Source of the DNA: Rostrohypoxylon terebratum
Taxonomy: Eukaryota > Ascomycota > Sordariomycetes > Xylariales > Hypoxylaceae
Length of the DNA: 64,000 nt
NCBI GenBank assembly: GCA_022497145.1
Contig: MU385963.1
Span: forward strand, 34,970-98,969
Direction of reading: 5' to 3'
Shown here: piece by piece, positions 1 to 13,159 of the stretch
Position numbering within the stretch: position 1 is the stretch's first letter
How the letters are laid out: each line of letters opens with the position of its first letter
The notes under the pieces: generated by a model
What the model was told of the DNA's origin: nothing
Seen by the model: only the letters and a program-made list of their open reading frames with translations
Databases searched by the model: none
Position numbers and translations under genes: made by a program

Positions 1-3000
1 GAATCTGGCTGATCTTGTCGAAGTATTCCATAAGCTGGCGATTGTGGAAACACAACTTGAACTTTTCCTGTGCTCGACTCATAGCCGACCCGATATATAT
101 ATATGGACTCAGCTGTCCAATGACCGTAGCATTAGGACGGTTTGGGGTTTCACAGGGCCATTGACCCATCAAGGCAGAAACTAGAGTTGATACTGCGGTA
201 TTCTTATGGATCCGGTACTCGCGGTGCCGTCGGGATTGAGCGTCCCTGTAGGTTTCTCCCGGGTTTTGAGGCAAATTTGCTTCCGGACTTTGGTAAAACT
301 CAAGACAAGAACCTTCGAGAATATCTGTTAAGGTCGTAGAGTTTATCTTGAAACCGTGGGACACATCGAATGAATTGATGTCGGGTATTGCGATCTGTGC
401 CATTCTCGGTTCAATGAAGAAAGAAGCCAAAACTTGAAGCACGGTCAAGTCAGCATCAAGGTCATAAGCGAGCGTAGCAAGCCAGAACATGATTTGAAAT
501 TTGCTGGGCTTCGTATTTGGGTCAGTGAGTAATTTATGGAGACGAGGCAATTGTACGGCGACGAATGAATCAGAACCTAGCAGTGACTTAGCGTCGTACC
601 TCAGGCTCGAGACTGGATGCGACGTCATAGGACCTTGCACGATCTCTTCGACTCTTTGAACGAATTGCCACAAGTAGTCTCCGACATCACCCCTAACCTC
701 ATAGCGGAGACGAAAGTTCGGCTCCAATACCATGCTAGACAAGGAGAAAGCGTCATATGCTTGAGAAGAATACGATGTGCTATCTCTAGCCTTGTAGTCC
801 ACATCGTATTCTTTCGTAAAATCCTCGGTGCCAAATCCGATGGTACGGAAAGAGGATGAACGAATCAGATCTCTGTGCAGTAACTTTGGATCGACTTCCT
901 GTAGTTCTGGCTTCTCAAACTTCGATTCAGGATACAGGAAGTTAGATTCAATGGCTTGACGGAAAATAGCACCCACAATCTGGTAAAATTGACTGTGCTG
1001 GGCTAGGAACCCGAGGTTTTCCGACCAAATCACGGTTTGCATATCCTTCTCATTCTTGGGATAGTATACTCTTGATGGCGTGATCTTGGCAATATCCACC
1101 AATAAACTGATATTCTCCTCTGTGAGACATTTGAAAGATCGAACTGCAGCCGATTTCAAGATAGCCAGGGCATTCTCTGTACCTGTCCTCCCAGTGAGTG
1201 TGTCGGGCAAAGGATACGAGGTCAGAGCATGGAGATATGACATCAACAGCCTGCTCTGTAGACTGCTGTTGTTAATAAGTCTACCAAGTAGGTTGTCAAC
1301 TTCATAAACATGGATTCTTGTTGCCAAGTCATGGCTTATCCGAACTTCCACATGCTGCGCAGTCTTGAAGAATGTGATTTTACCGTCCGGTATGATGACC
1401 TTGCGTCGAATGCCGTCCTCTCGTCCTCTGAGAACAAGCTTACTGCGAAGGCCAATGAGGGTCCCAATCAATTGGCTCTCATCTACAACCATTCCACGAA
1501 ACTGGCGAGAATATATCATTGTTTCCCCCTTGGGTGTGTAGAATCCGAGCTTCAAACTCGGCAGTTCTATATCTAGGGACGACCCGTGAAGGATGATGTG
1601 GATCCAGGATGGCTTTTCGAGACCAAAGAAAACATTCGATATCCTCTCTGCAGTATTACATCTCATATTGATGAGAGTTGAGCCCTCCCTTACCAATCTC
1701 CATTGAGATCCTGTAGGTTCTGAGCGGACCAATCTCCAATTCTCCTTGCTGTGAACCCATGGGAGCTCACGAGGGCAGAACTCTACACAGTCTTCAGATT
1801 TGTTGTACCAATGGACAAAGTTGTCGACAAATTCTGTAGGTAGATAGTACTCGAAGACCTGTGGCGGGATAACTTCAAATGTTAGACCTTTCCTGTCCGC
1901 CCGAACATACATAGTCTTGTCGTCATTTGTCATCCCAAGGTATACACGATGGCCCTTGAATTCTTTTTTCAACGCAAAAATCATCCCAGAAACGGAGCTT
2001 GGGAAAGCTTCCAAGGCTGCCTTGCCAAACAGCGTTGGGTACATCTTGTGTCTTTCGTACTCCTTCGGCAGTCTGCTCAGGGGGCTGCCATTAACCAATA
2101 GCTCGCCTGTCAACAGACTGATGTGGACGGAGAAAAAGCCGTTTTCTTCACGAGCTGAACTCGTCTCCAGCCAATGGTGACGTGGTTTGTCCATAACACG
2201 CCAATCTTTAGTTGGGCGAAAATCCGGCCAAGACTCACGAACGGCATCACTCAACGCATGACTCTTTGCTTCAGTTATCTGTTTCGAGAGAATGCTGAAG
2301 CTTCGGTAAGCGAGTTGGTCCCAGCGCTGGCGCATAATGAGCTCTAGGCCCTCGACCGCGTTTGGGACGTGGCATAGACCCTCCTGAATAGCGATGCTGC
2401 ACCGTATCATGGTACATGCATCATCCGGTGAGGATAATAAGTGACTAAGGTGCTTCTCGTCGATGTTGAAAGTATCCGCACAGATCAATGCTATCCTAGT
2501 CATCTTATATCGCAAGTCCCTTCTGATCTTATCATTGGTGGCACTTTGGATTTTGTCATCTAGAACTTGGATCCATTTCATGGCGGCCTGGCGAGTATCA
2601 GCAAGGAAGCTGAGACACTCGCGGCTGATTGTCTCCGCTGGCGTGAGTGAAAGTAGTCGTCTAGATATGGCGACTAGATTACCTAAAGCCTGGAAGGATT
2701 GCCAGTTTTCCTTGATCCTTTCCAGCGCCTCACGTAAACAACGTAAGAGTGCCCGGGCAAATGGTTCATCGGCGAGAACGATATGGCCAGGTCTAAGTAT
2801 CTCATCGCCATCACGTGGGCCAGCTTGGAAGATACACTGAAGAATCACAAGCACCGTCTCCTCCTTCTTGAAGTCGACGCTAGGCATTGCGAGTTGCACT
2901 AGGATGTTCTGCCACTGAATGCTAGAGCCCAGAGGAAGAGACGCAAGCGCCTTGTACTCTTCCAAAGATAAATCGAGCGGGCAATCTGATTGTGATGCCA

Positions 3001-5491
3001 GTACCTTATTTGGCGGTGGCCCATGGGGCTTTGACGCTGGGCGATCGATGAATTGTTGGATTGAAGATGTTCGGCCGGTTGACTTGTCTAATATAGAGTA
3101 CGTGCAGAGTTTAGGGACAGTCTCCGTAGTCTCCAAGTGATTGACGAAACAACCTTCAGCATCGTCATAATACATGTATCGAAGCCCATTCTCGAGGCAA
3201 ATGTCGTCCTCTCCCCCCTGAAGACATAAAGTTCGGATATCGCGATGTGTCCGCGTATGGCTCTTTACTTGGGAGAGTAGGCCTATCCGCGGTTTGGGCC
3301 CGAAAGGTTGGAAGTACTCATTTGTAAGGGGGTTAGTTAGTCTATTTACCGAGTTCGGCTGCTTCTTGGCTGTGTATTTAGCACCAAGGACATTGTACAG
3401 TATGAAAGTTGTAGTGTCACGCCAGTAGCCGTAAAAAGGAGGAACTCGGAGCTCGAAAACTGTTGACCTAGCCTCAAACTCGTTGCTAGATAATGGCCAC
3501 TCGTGTATGTGTATCCCCAAATTGTTTGCCTTTTTTTCATACTGGCATTTTAGACAATCCGGTACATCATGATCCCACGAATGCTCACCCGTTCTCGAGT
3601 TAACGTTTTCAGTATATTTGTGGGTTGCTTGATTCGAGAGGCGCATCAATTCATGGTATCTGGTTTGCGCCTTTCGGAACTCTTCGCGCTTTTTCTCTCT
3701 AGCACTCGTTGCATCTTTTTCGATTCTGGCGCGTAACTGCTGATGTTCGGTCGATTGGTCGAAGTACATCACAGCAAAGGTGCGAGAAGAGCGTACGTTG
3801 CCGAAAATGTCGTCATAGGAATAGGGAGTCTGTGATTTGCGTGAGATCAAGTATTTTTCTACCGCTTTGAGCCTTCTCATCTGTTCCTTAAGCGGTAGGT
3901 TGAGATTCTCCAAAAGTTCCATTGGTACTCCGGGATCGTATTTTCCCAATAACGCACACATCTGCACCGCAGATTTGTCGGACGCAACCCAAAGCTCCAT
4001 GACAGTAAGAATCATGATGGAAGTGGTCTCTGGGTTTCCCCGATAGCATTTGAGCGCCATCTCGAAATAAGTCGAGATCAACTGCTGCAAAGCACAACAA
4101 GTGTCAAGGTCCGGTCCATGATCTACTATCCATCTCGGAAGGCTGTGGGCAACCCAAGTTTCGATAGCTGCTAACTTGTACGGCATGTCTGCAGAATCTG
4201 CCGGATAGTGAAGGTTGGGGATCTTAGAGCTACGATGGGTGTCTAAGGGAGTAGATATTCTCACGGGCGAACCTCCATCATCTTCCTCTCGGAGGTCTAT
4301 GGATTTGAGAAAATGGCCAAGTTCTGGGATCTTCATCTGAGTGTCACTTTCAAAGTTTCGATCTTTGAGGAACCCCATATTGTGAGGAAGTTGACTCAAT
4401 GTCTGTATTTTCAACCATCTCTCCTGGAGTTTGCCGTTAGTTGCTGATAGAGATGACTCCACCAACTTCACAATGGATTCAGGGACGGATCCAGAAATCT
4501 TCTGACGCCGACGAGAGAGCTTGGAACTCATGGCAGACAAGAGGTCGCTTGAAAAGTTGAAGTCATGTGCCCGGCGTAAGATGTCGGCCATGACGCACAA
4601 CATGAACATCTTGTAGGCTTCTCTAGGGCACTTGTTTTGTGTGGCCGACCGTGAAAATTGAAGTTGCAATGCGACGCGAAGGAGTAGCCATAGAGCCGAT
4701 CTATGCCATGGCATCTTACAATTATCCCAAAGCACCTCTTCTCGTGTGTGCTTCAGTATTCGCTTGACTTCTACCGTCTTGCCTAGGGACGATAAAATTG
4801 CAGGCAAAAAATCGGTGACCATTTTCGGGTGAGTGGTGTCCCGATCTTCATCATGTTCCTTGTTAGCCTTCTTAACTTGAGGTTTGGTGTTGGGGGCTCT
4901 CTGATTCGTCATCTTGACTAATGTGTGAGCTAGTTCGTCTCGGAATTTGGCTTGTTGAAAAGTCTCCAAGGGTAGTGCTAAGGATGAGCCTGGGAAGACT
5001 CGTCGGAGCCTTCCTATGGTGGACATCACGAATTCGTTCTTAGCGGATAATTCGAAGACCTCAACATGTACCGAAGTGTCTGATCTCGTGAACATGATGC
5101 CGGCGTTCTGTTCCTTCACATGATACACAAGTGTCCCATCTAGATAGACATCAGTAAATGTTATGTTTGAGAGACGATGTTTATAGCAATAATACTAACG
5201 TTCTTTGACAAGGCGGTTATTGAATGCCTCCGCCAATTGCGTCTTGCTTGATACGGACGCCCGTAGGGTTTGTAGCGAGTCAATGATTGACTCGATCACA
5301 TGCGGATCGCAGTCTTTTACCTTGTGTCGGATAGTGCGAAGAGTTTCTAGTACAACTACTAGCAAAGCTTCTTCATGCCGTTCATCATAATCGTCTTGTT
5401 GGGGTAACTGTGATGGTAGAAAGACATGATTGACGACATAGCTAGTTTGCTCAGCGGACATGGAATAGTCCTCACGCGTATTAGCTGCCAT
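1..5491 (-). CDS. Giant DUF6606-family protein (DUF6606/DUF3638/DUF3645 type), 5' part only
   Basis: Two exons are visible: 5491-5200 and 5139 to beyond base 1, with a 60-nt intron (GTTAGT donor, CTAG acceptor). The second exon stays open to the window edge, so about 1,810 residues are seen and the C-terminus is missing. The start at 5491 is followed closely by the segment SYVVNHVFLPSQLP, which resembles the opening of the DUF6606 domain that begins proteins of about 3,000 residues in many ascomycetes. Databases often label these as ubiquitinyl hydrolases, but I see no catalytic motif here that proves it. The P-loop-like DUF3638 and DUF3645 regions normally lie further downstream and are not in the window. 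The visible part is mostly alpha-helical and hydrophilic, with no signal peptide. A second in-frame ATG at 5461 is an alternative start. Family call is from N-terminal resemblance and size; function unknown. Confidence 0.85.
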
Positions 5492-7568
5492 GTTGTTTCG
5501 ATGCTCTAGAGGGCGGAGGAAATTCAAGTGGTTAGCTGATGGTAATGTGAAAAGTATGGAATGGTGGATCGGGAGTGTTGGAATATATGAATAGAAAAGT
5601 GAAAAGGTTATGGGTGGAAGGAAATGAAAAAAAAGATTTGGCAGAAACCGGTATCTGGGTATTCTAGGGCTGGTTAAGTAAAACCTGAATAGATATCCTA
5701 TCGTCAAGTACCTCATGAGAACTGTTGTGGTAGGGCTAGGATGTTTAAATATGGTGTCGGGCAGAGCTTGGAAACACGATTGAGGACCATAACCATAAGG
5801 CATCTCCAGAGGCTTGGATACCTTCTCCCGGTACGGAAAGATGCACTTCTTGAGTATTCATGCCTAGTACCACCCTAGATCCCTCTCTCTGAAAGGCATT
5901 GGAGGAAATTGACCGTATCACGTCAACTGTTTCTCGTATGGACTCATGATTTGGGTGTTTGGATGCTTCGTCATGAACGTGCAAAAAATTGACGTAGAAA
6001 TGCGTTCGAACTTACTCGTGTTTGTGACTCTTCGCCTATCTTAGGTATGTTGGTTCGGGCACCAACTGTGGTACCTCTGGAACAAATCCAAACAAGTTGT
6101 GATATTTGACCGAAACAATAGACAAGTTGACCTCTCATGCGATTGATAACATATTCAAACGGAACATATCTATATTTCCCAGGTACACGTGTATCATAAA
6201 TTATCGGGATACTGCATACTATGTAGTATACCAATAATATGGGTACAGTTGCTTTGACAAGTACATGAGCTATCACATTCAGTTCCTGTGTGTACTAACA
6301 TAATATGACGAACCAATCATCTATAAGATACCCCCTGAAAAGAAAAGTGCATGGGGGCACACAGAGCCTGCTTTAATGTGGCGTCTCTCGTTTACATCTC
6401 CTAACCTAGTAACTTTGTTGGTTACTTGCTCCTTCAAAGGAAGGACCTATCGAGCGTTGAGTTGTTGTAGTGGAAATAAAAGAAGCCGAGGAAGTTCCGG
6501 GTTGTGTTAGAGACGCTGATCACAGCTTGGTCCTACTTCCAAGGCTCATATGTACAATGAAGATCAAACAGCCTCTTTACTGAATGATAAGTACTTACTA
6601 GGTACGGGGGTACGGAGGTACCTAAGTAGTTATCGACTGATGTATTCAACAAACACATCGAGCTACGGCTTGGGTACATTGGCGATGAAGCTCCTGAGCA
6701 TCATATCCTTCGCCATGGTTGATGTCGTGACATCTACTGACAAGTGAGCATGTATTGGAGGCCTTCATGGTCAAGCTAAGGGGTCTCCTGTTAGATGGAC
6801 AATGTACAGATTGAGGCTTATGCAACTCAGCCTCAATTTGAGTATTGCCTAGGACCTAGGTTATGTGCTGTAGACCGACATCCCAGACAATGTAAGCCAG
6901 AAGCCTACGATGCCTAGGTAGGTAAGCAGGTAAGTTACAAAGGTGTATGACCTAACGTTGGAAGTTACGACGACTGTTCACTAAAATATAATAGCAAATG
7001 GGTAAGTCAGTCGCTGGCTAAGGCCTTCATAGGTGAATATCTCCGAGTTGAGGTACAATAATATTACTACATAGAATATGAGTTTAACAAATGTATGGAG
7101 AAAGCGGAGGTGGCTGTTGATCCTGGCTTTGAGACTAGAACAGCCTCCTTTCAGCCACTAAACTGACTAAGAGTTTGATTGGTCAATGGACTCGAATATA
7201 TGGGGTAATATCCTTGTCCTAAATCAGTCTGGACTCTGGACTCTGTACAAAATTGTTATGCTGTACTTATCCCAGGAATCGTTCCACTAGGTTCACTTTC
7301 TCCACTCATCCACTCATCCACTCACCAGTCACATATTGATACGCCGACCACGCGACCTAATTCTTTCGAGACGCGCCAACACCATATCGAAAAAAGCCAT
7401 CTATCTGAGTACATGACCGCTTTTAGCCAGTGTTAGATAGCTGTCTCCGTACCAATTGAGCACAATTCATTCAATATATGATATAGAGTGATGCGTCAGG
7501 AGACAAGGCACTGATCGACACCATTCACCTATAATCTTGTCGTTCCGTCCTTTCAACTATTCGCATCC
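5492..7568. other. Intergenic spacer between divergent genes
   Basis: This is a divergent spacer of about 2.1 kb between the DUF6606 gene (minus) and the HIRIP3-like gene (plus), so it should hold both promoters. It is CT/AT-rich next to each start. TAGGTA-type words occur near 6597-6625 and 6912-6925. The short open frames inside it have no family resemblance or splice support, and I call no gene. Confidence 0.6.
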
Positions 7569-9136
7569 ATGTCGCCGTCTGCCAAAGCTCTCGAGAAGGA
7601 CCTCCGCGACGGGATTCGCTCTTTTGTCGACGAACGTGGCTGGGACGATGTGACCGTGAATAATGTGCGCCAGTATGTCGAAGAAAAAGGCGACCTAGAA
7701 AAAGGGTTCTTCAAAGAACCAGAGTGGGATGCGCGAAGCAAGAAGATAATCAAGGAATTTGTTGTAAGTGCACAAGATCCCCCCGTCTAACCATTACGAT
7801 AGTACACGACCACTCATATGACATACAGCAAAAGTTGCTAGCCGAAGAAGAGGAGGGCGGCGCCTCTTCTCCTGTTGCTAAGACCAAGACAGCATCCAAG
7901 AACGGAGTGAAACGGCAATCAAACGACGAGCCCTCTCCGATACCAAAGCGCCAGAAGAAAGCCACCCGCGCTGCGCCATCCAAGAAAAACAAACCTAAGA
8001 AAGAGGACTCTGAATCGGAACTGAGCGATTTTGTCGATGTAAGCGATCCTGAGGAGGCGCCGAAGAAAGCGACTGCAAAGAAGGCCACTGTAAAGGAAGA
8101 CTCCGAGTCTGAGTTGAGCGATCTCGAATCATCGGAAGACGAGCCAAAGACGAGCAAGCCGAAGAAGTCTACGTCGCGTGGCAAACCCAAGAAAGAAGAG
8201 ACGGAATCTGAACTAAGCGAACTGGATGACTCGGAAGAAGAAACCAAGAGGAAGGCAAAGAGCTCGAAAAAGGCCGCGCCCCGTCGCAAGTCTAAGAAGG
8301 CTAAGGATGAAGAAGCCAGCGACCTAGAAGATTCGCCTGCAGTCAAAAAGCGCAAGCGCACGGCACCTACGAAGAAGCCTACACCCAAGCGCGCTAAAGC
8401 AAAGGATGGTGGTGATGATGATGATGATGCTGTCGACGAGAAGGATGAAGCGAAGTCAGATGGAAACGATGCCAAGGCTGAGCCAAGCCCTGAGGCTAAG
8501 GTCGCAAAGGCGCCTAAACCCGAAGGATCTGACGAACCCGCCAAACCGAAGGAGATCGGTGACGAGGATAGCAAAGCCGCAAAAGCAGAAGACTCCGATT
8601 CTTCATTGTCATCCGTCTTAGATGAACCGCCTCCTAGGAAGCGCAAGGCTAAGGAACCTAAGGGGGCACCGAAACCGAAGCAGACCAAGGAAGTATCGGG
8701 AGATGACGCAGAAATCAGGAAGTTACAAGGGCAGCTAGTCAAGTGCGGAATCCGCAAGATATGGGGCATTGAGCTGAAGAAGCACGGCGACGACAGTAAA
8801 GCTAAGATCAGACACTTAAGGGGAATGCTCCGCGACGTAGGAATGGAGGGTCGCTTTTCCGAAGCCAAGGCGAAGGAGATTAAGGAGAAAAGAGAGCTTA
8901 TGGCAGACCTGGAAGCTGTCACCGAGATGAATCGCAACTGGGGTAGCGGGGCAGGTGGTCGCGCCTCCAGGAGCAAGGCTACGAAAAAACCAATGAAGGA
9001 AGATACGGAGGACGATGAAGAAAATGACAAAGGCGATGACGATAATGAGGAGGAAGCTGAAGTCAAAGCAAACCCGCGAGTGTCTAAACGAATGGCCGAC
9101 TTGGCTTTCCTGGGCAGCGATAGCGAGTCGGATTAA
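7569..9136 (+). CDS. HIRIP3-like nuclear chromatin protein with DEK_C-like N-terminus
   Basis: Exons 7569-7763 and 7829-9136 (GTAAGT donor, ACAG acceptor, phase 0) give 500 residues. Residues about 5-65 look like a DEK C-terminal-type helical domain, with the pattern DVTVNNVRQYVEEKG. Residues about 70-365 are a long low-complexity stretch of alternating acidic SESELSD blocks and Lys/Arg-rich patches that contain many nuclear-localisation-like clusters. A folded C-terminal region (about 375-435) carries LVKCGIRKIW, LRGMLRDVGMEGRFS and a following charged helix. These resemble the C-terminal conserved region of HIRA-interacting protein 3 homologues. The protein ends in an acidic tail. The inferred role is histone binding or chaperoning in the nucleus. 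The HIRIP3 link is from motif memory, and I did not identify a complete CHZ motif. Confidence 0.85.
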
Positions 9137-10166
9137 GGAGATACCAAGGCATAATTTTTGTAGGCGCATGGAGTCTGGTAGTTCATGGGTACATAATGTC
9201 ATGAAAAGGTTTAGTGTTCTAATGAGTGTAGCGCGAGATGTATTGTTGCCAATGTCCCTATTTGCTGGCATTCATCTTCTGAGCTACAAGACTGAAGACG
9301 GCAACAGAGCCCATGAATAAAACTGCATTGTAAAACTAGGTGCATACACCACGTTAGCTTGCTTACACAAGATGATGACTATTCTCGTATGATATGAGCG
9401 AGGTATGGTACTACTCACAGCTCGACGTGAAACTTCTCTCTCTTCATCATCCGATCTTGCCTCGATAAATAATCGGCGAAGGTTGGGGAAGTTTGCCTAG
9501 AAGACGAATTAGATGAGCATGGATCCATGGATGATGCTACTCGCCTACACTCTACATCAAAATAAGACGAAATATAGGTTGAGCTCACCATGTGATATTA
9601 AGCTAGAAGACCTAGTAATTTCAAAGGAGGTTAGGAGGTTCAATTATTGTAAATTTTTATTGTGTTATTTCATTCGTCGTAATAATAAATTAGCTTGGTG
9701 AAGTCTTCTCACAAGTCTTCCTATTATTGTTTCTTTTCATTTTGTATGACGAATGAAGACTCAAGAGACATAGAACAGAACTAAGGAGCTTGGGCCAACT
9801 TAGAAGTCCCATAAAGTATGAAACGTGAAGCGTGGCTAGTGTAATGTGGATTTGTGGCTTAGTCATTTTTAGCGGGTACAGGCATCAGGACCCTCCTTGT
9901 AAGTTGTAACGGTGGGAGTTAAACCTGTTAAACGGCCAGGGGGTTGATTCGAATGGGCGGCATTCTTTCAACTTTCAACTTTCAACTATCATCACCTAAC
10001 TTGACGACCTTTCATATACGATACGAACGGATCCATATCTACAACGAAAATCTGTACCAGAAAGAGGTCAAATAAATTGTTATTAGCCCTCAAAGGGCCT
10101 CTTATTCCTCCAACGATTCCCTCGCTTTCTCTCACCACTTTATAAGTCCCCAGCCGTGACGTCAAA
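9137..10166. other. Intergenic spacer upstream of the AP-1 beta gene
   Basis: The spacer is AT-rich, especially 9600-9760, and a CTTTCAACTTTCAACTTTC direct repeat near 9965-9985 lies about 180 nt before the next start. I see no coding sequence or RNA gene in it. Confidence 0.55.
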
Positions 10167-12541
10167 ATGTCGGCGGTCAGTCGCATCCGCGGCGCTTTCG
10201 CCGTACCTAGGAAGGGTGAAACGTTCGAGTTGCGAGCTGGCCTAGTATCTCAGTATGCGTGGGAGAGGAAAGAGTCAATTCAGAAAACTATCATGGCTAT
10301 GACGTTAGGCAAAGATGTGTCACAGCTATTCCCAGATGTTCTCAAGAATATTGCGACTGGCGACCTCGACCAAAAGAAGCTGGTCTACCTCTATCTAATG
10401 TGAGTAGATGTCAGCTCTGAAATTCTATCAAAATAGTAAACTGACACAAACGGTAGGAACTATGCCAAGTCCCATCCCGACCTGTGTATCCTCGCTGTCA
10501 ACACCTTTGTCCAAGATTCGGAAGACCCGAACCCTCTCATAAGAGCACTTGCTATCAGGACCATGGGCTGCATCCGAGTAGATAAGATGGTGGATTACAT
10601 GGAAGAGCCCCTAAGGAAAACATTACGAGACGAGTCGCCGTACGTACGAAAAACAGCCGCCATCTGTGTCGCGAAGCTCTTCGACTTGAACCCCTCCATG
10701 TGCATAGAAAACGGATTCTTAGAGACACTCCAGGAGATGATCGGCGATCCCAATCCCATGGTTGTTGCAAACTCGGTTCAAGCATTGGCAGAAATAGCCG
10801 AGACGGCACCGGAAACAAGGGCATTGGTTATAACGCCGGCAACACTCAAAAAATTGCTTATGGCGCTGAATGAGTGCACAGAATGGGGTAGAGTGACAAT
10901 CCTTTCGACGTTAGCGGACTACCCACCACAGGATGTCAAGGAATCGGAGCACATCTGTGAGAGAGTAGCGCCGCAGTTCCAACATGTCAACCCGAGTGTT
11001 GTACTTGCTGCTGTCAAGGTGGTGTTCATTCACATGAGATTAATTAACGGTGATCTCGTGAGGCAATACCTGAAGAAGATGGCACCTCCTCTTGGTTAGT
11101 AAGCCTTGCCCTCATATCTAGGCATATTGCTAATATGTATAGTTACCCTCGTCGCATCCGCCCCTGAAGTCCAATACGTCGCACTACGGAACATCGATCT
11201 CCTTTTACAAGCTAAACCCGATATACTTAGCAAGGAACTAAGAGTGTTTTTCTGTAAATACAACGACCCGCCATACGTCAAACTGCAGAAGCTCGAGATT
11301 ATGGTGAGAATAGCAAACGAGAAGAATTATGAACAGCTGCTGGCCGAATTGAAGGAGTACGCTTTGGAAGTGGATATGGACTTTGTCCGAAGGGCTGTCA
11401 AAGCCATTGGGCAGGTCGCAATCAAGATCGAAGGTGCAAGCGAGAAATGCGTCAATGCACTGCTAGATCTAATTGCTACCAAGGTTAACTATGTGGTTCA
11501 AGAGGTTATTGTGGTCATTAAGGACATTCTCCGGAAGTATCCTGGTTACGAGGGGGTCATTCCGACGCTTTGCAACCACATCGACGAGCTTGACGAGCCC
11601 AATGCGCGGGGCTCGTTGATATGGATTGTCGGTGAGTATGCGGAGAAGATCAATAATGCGGACGAGATACTAGCGAGCTTCGTGGATGGCTTCATGGAGG
11701 AATTTACGCAAACTCAGTTGCAGATCCTGACGGCTGTTGTCAAATTGTTTTTGAAGAAGCCAAGCAATAACCAGGGGCTAGTACAGAAGGTTCTGCAGGC
11801 AGCGACGGCGGAGAACGATAATCCGGATATTCGAGATCGGGCGTACGTCTATTGGCGACTTCTATCAGGGGATCTCAACGTTGCAAAGGTACAGTACCTT
11901 TAAGGCCCCTTTTTTTCCTCGATTGCCAAGCTCACCAATTTTAGAATATCATTTTGTCACAGAAACCCGCCATCACAACAACGATGACAAGCTTACCAGC
12001 AACCTTACTGGAGCAACTTCTTGGAGAGTTGTCTACGCTGGCCTCTGTCTACCACAAGCCTCCTGAGTCGTTTGTTGGTAAGGGACGTTTTGGCGCCGAC
12101 GAAATCCAACGTGCAGCCATCCAAGAACAGCGACAAAATGCGGCGGAGAATCCTATCGCCGCGTCGGTTGCCGCGGCTACCCAAAACGGACAGCAATCAC
12201 AGAACAACATCGAAAATCTCCTGGATATCGACTTCGACGGCGCGGCACCAGCATCGCAAGAGCAGAATTCGGCATCCGCCACTCCAGATCGCGTAGCAAG
12301 CCCGGCTGCTGGCGCACCTTCGGGCGGAATGGCGGATATGATGGGTCTCTTCGACGCACCAGCGCCTCAGAGCGGTCCTAGCGGTGGCGGTGTCAGCGAT
12401 ATTATGAGCGGGTTCGGCGGATTGGACTTAAGCGGGTCAAGCCAGCCTCCGCCCGCGGGAGTACAGCTCGGTCACGCGAGCGGAAGCGCAACTACGGAGC
12501 AGAAGACGTCGAACAATGATGATTTGTTGGGTCTTTTCTAA
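10167..12541 (+). CDS. apl2: AP-1 clathrin adaptor complex large subunit beta (Apl2-type)
   Basis: Four exons (10167-10399, 10457-11094, 11143-11888, 11945-12541) join in frame to give 737 residues. Residues about 10-590 are the adaptin trunk, a run of HEAT/ARM-like helices; recognisable segments include KKLVYLYLMNYAK, NPLIRALAIRTMGCIR and DPPYVKLQKLEIM. The hinge contains the clathrin-box-like NLLDID, and the protein ends in DDLLGLF. The segment STLASVYHKPPESFVGKGRFG follows the trunk and is typical of the fungal beta subunit. The protein would act in the cytosol on trans-Golgi and endosomal membranes with gamma, mu and sigma subunits. The separate beta-ear domain of animal proteins is not seen, as expected for the shorter fungal form. 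I chose AP-1 over AP-2 beta from overall resemblance; that choice is less certain than the beta-adaptin call. Confidence 0.95.
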
Positions 12542-13159
12542 GCGAAGCTGGAGAGTACAACCCCGATGAAGCTAACACTCGAAATTCCTAGGCTGGTGGT
12601 GGTCGGGGAATAGGAAGGACAACCTTTTGGATCTGTGGTAGAGTGGAGTCTGTAAGGTGTCACGGTATAGTGACTGTGTCAGGGGGGAGGTTGGTTCCAT
12701 TATGGAAAAGTTTAAGTGTCGGTACCTTGATTGATAATGAGACCAAGGCTTAGTTTATTAGACGAAGAATATTATGAATGATGCGAAGAACCATTGCGCT
12801 TCTCCAAGCTTAGTGCCGTGTGACCATAAATGTTTTATATGTAAATCTATGCCCATTCCTCGATCCAATAAGCCCTAGTAAGTAGGTAGGTTGCATCTAT
12901 TATCCCGTCTATCTCTCTAATCGATACTTGGCCCATATGTCTACTTATTCGACAATGGTATCTTAATCCAGCTCTGTAGTTGCTGACTAAACTCAATCAT
13001 GTCCTAAACCCAGCTTTTTCGCCTCGCGCCCTCTTCGCCCTCGTTTTATATCGTACAGGTCCAACTTCACCCCGTCATATTACTTATTATTACACCACCA
13101 CCCACTCACTCACTCACTTACTCACTCAGCCACATACACACCATCACCACAATCACCGC
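12542..13159. other. Spacer between convergent genes
   Basis: This is 3'-flanking DNA shared by the AP-1 beta gene (plus) and the BolA2-type gene (minus). It holds a CACT/CTCA simple-sequence run at about 13105-13155 just past the BolA2-type stop codon. No gene is seen. Confidence 0.5.

Noticed and set aside
5745..6276. Two overlapping minus-strand frames upstream of the DUF6606 gene
   Set aside because: No recognisable features, no good splice join to the gene, and they lie in what should be promoter DNA.
7750..9066. Long minus-strand open frame (438 codons) opposite the HIRIP3-like gene
   Set aside because: Ser/Leu/Phe-rich antisense shadow of the acidic/basic low-complexity coding strand; the plus strand carries conserved domains and splice sites.
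9930..9965. GATTCGAAT word near 9950 as a tRNA candidate
   Set aside because: It does not fit the B-box consensus and there is no A box or cloverleaf.
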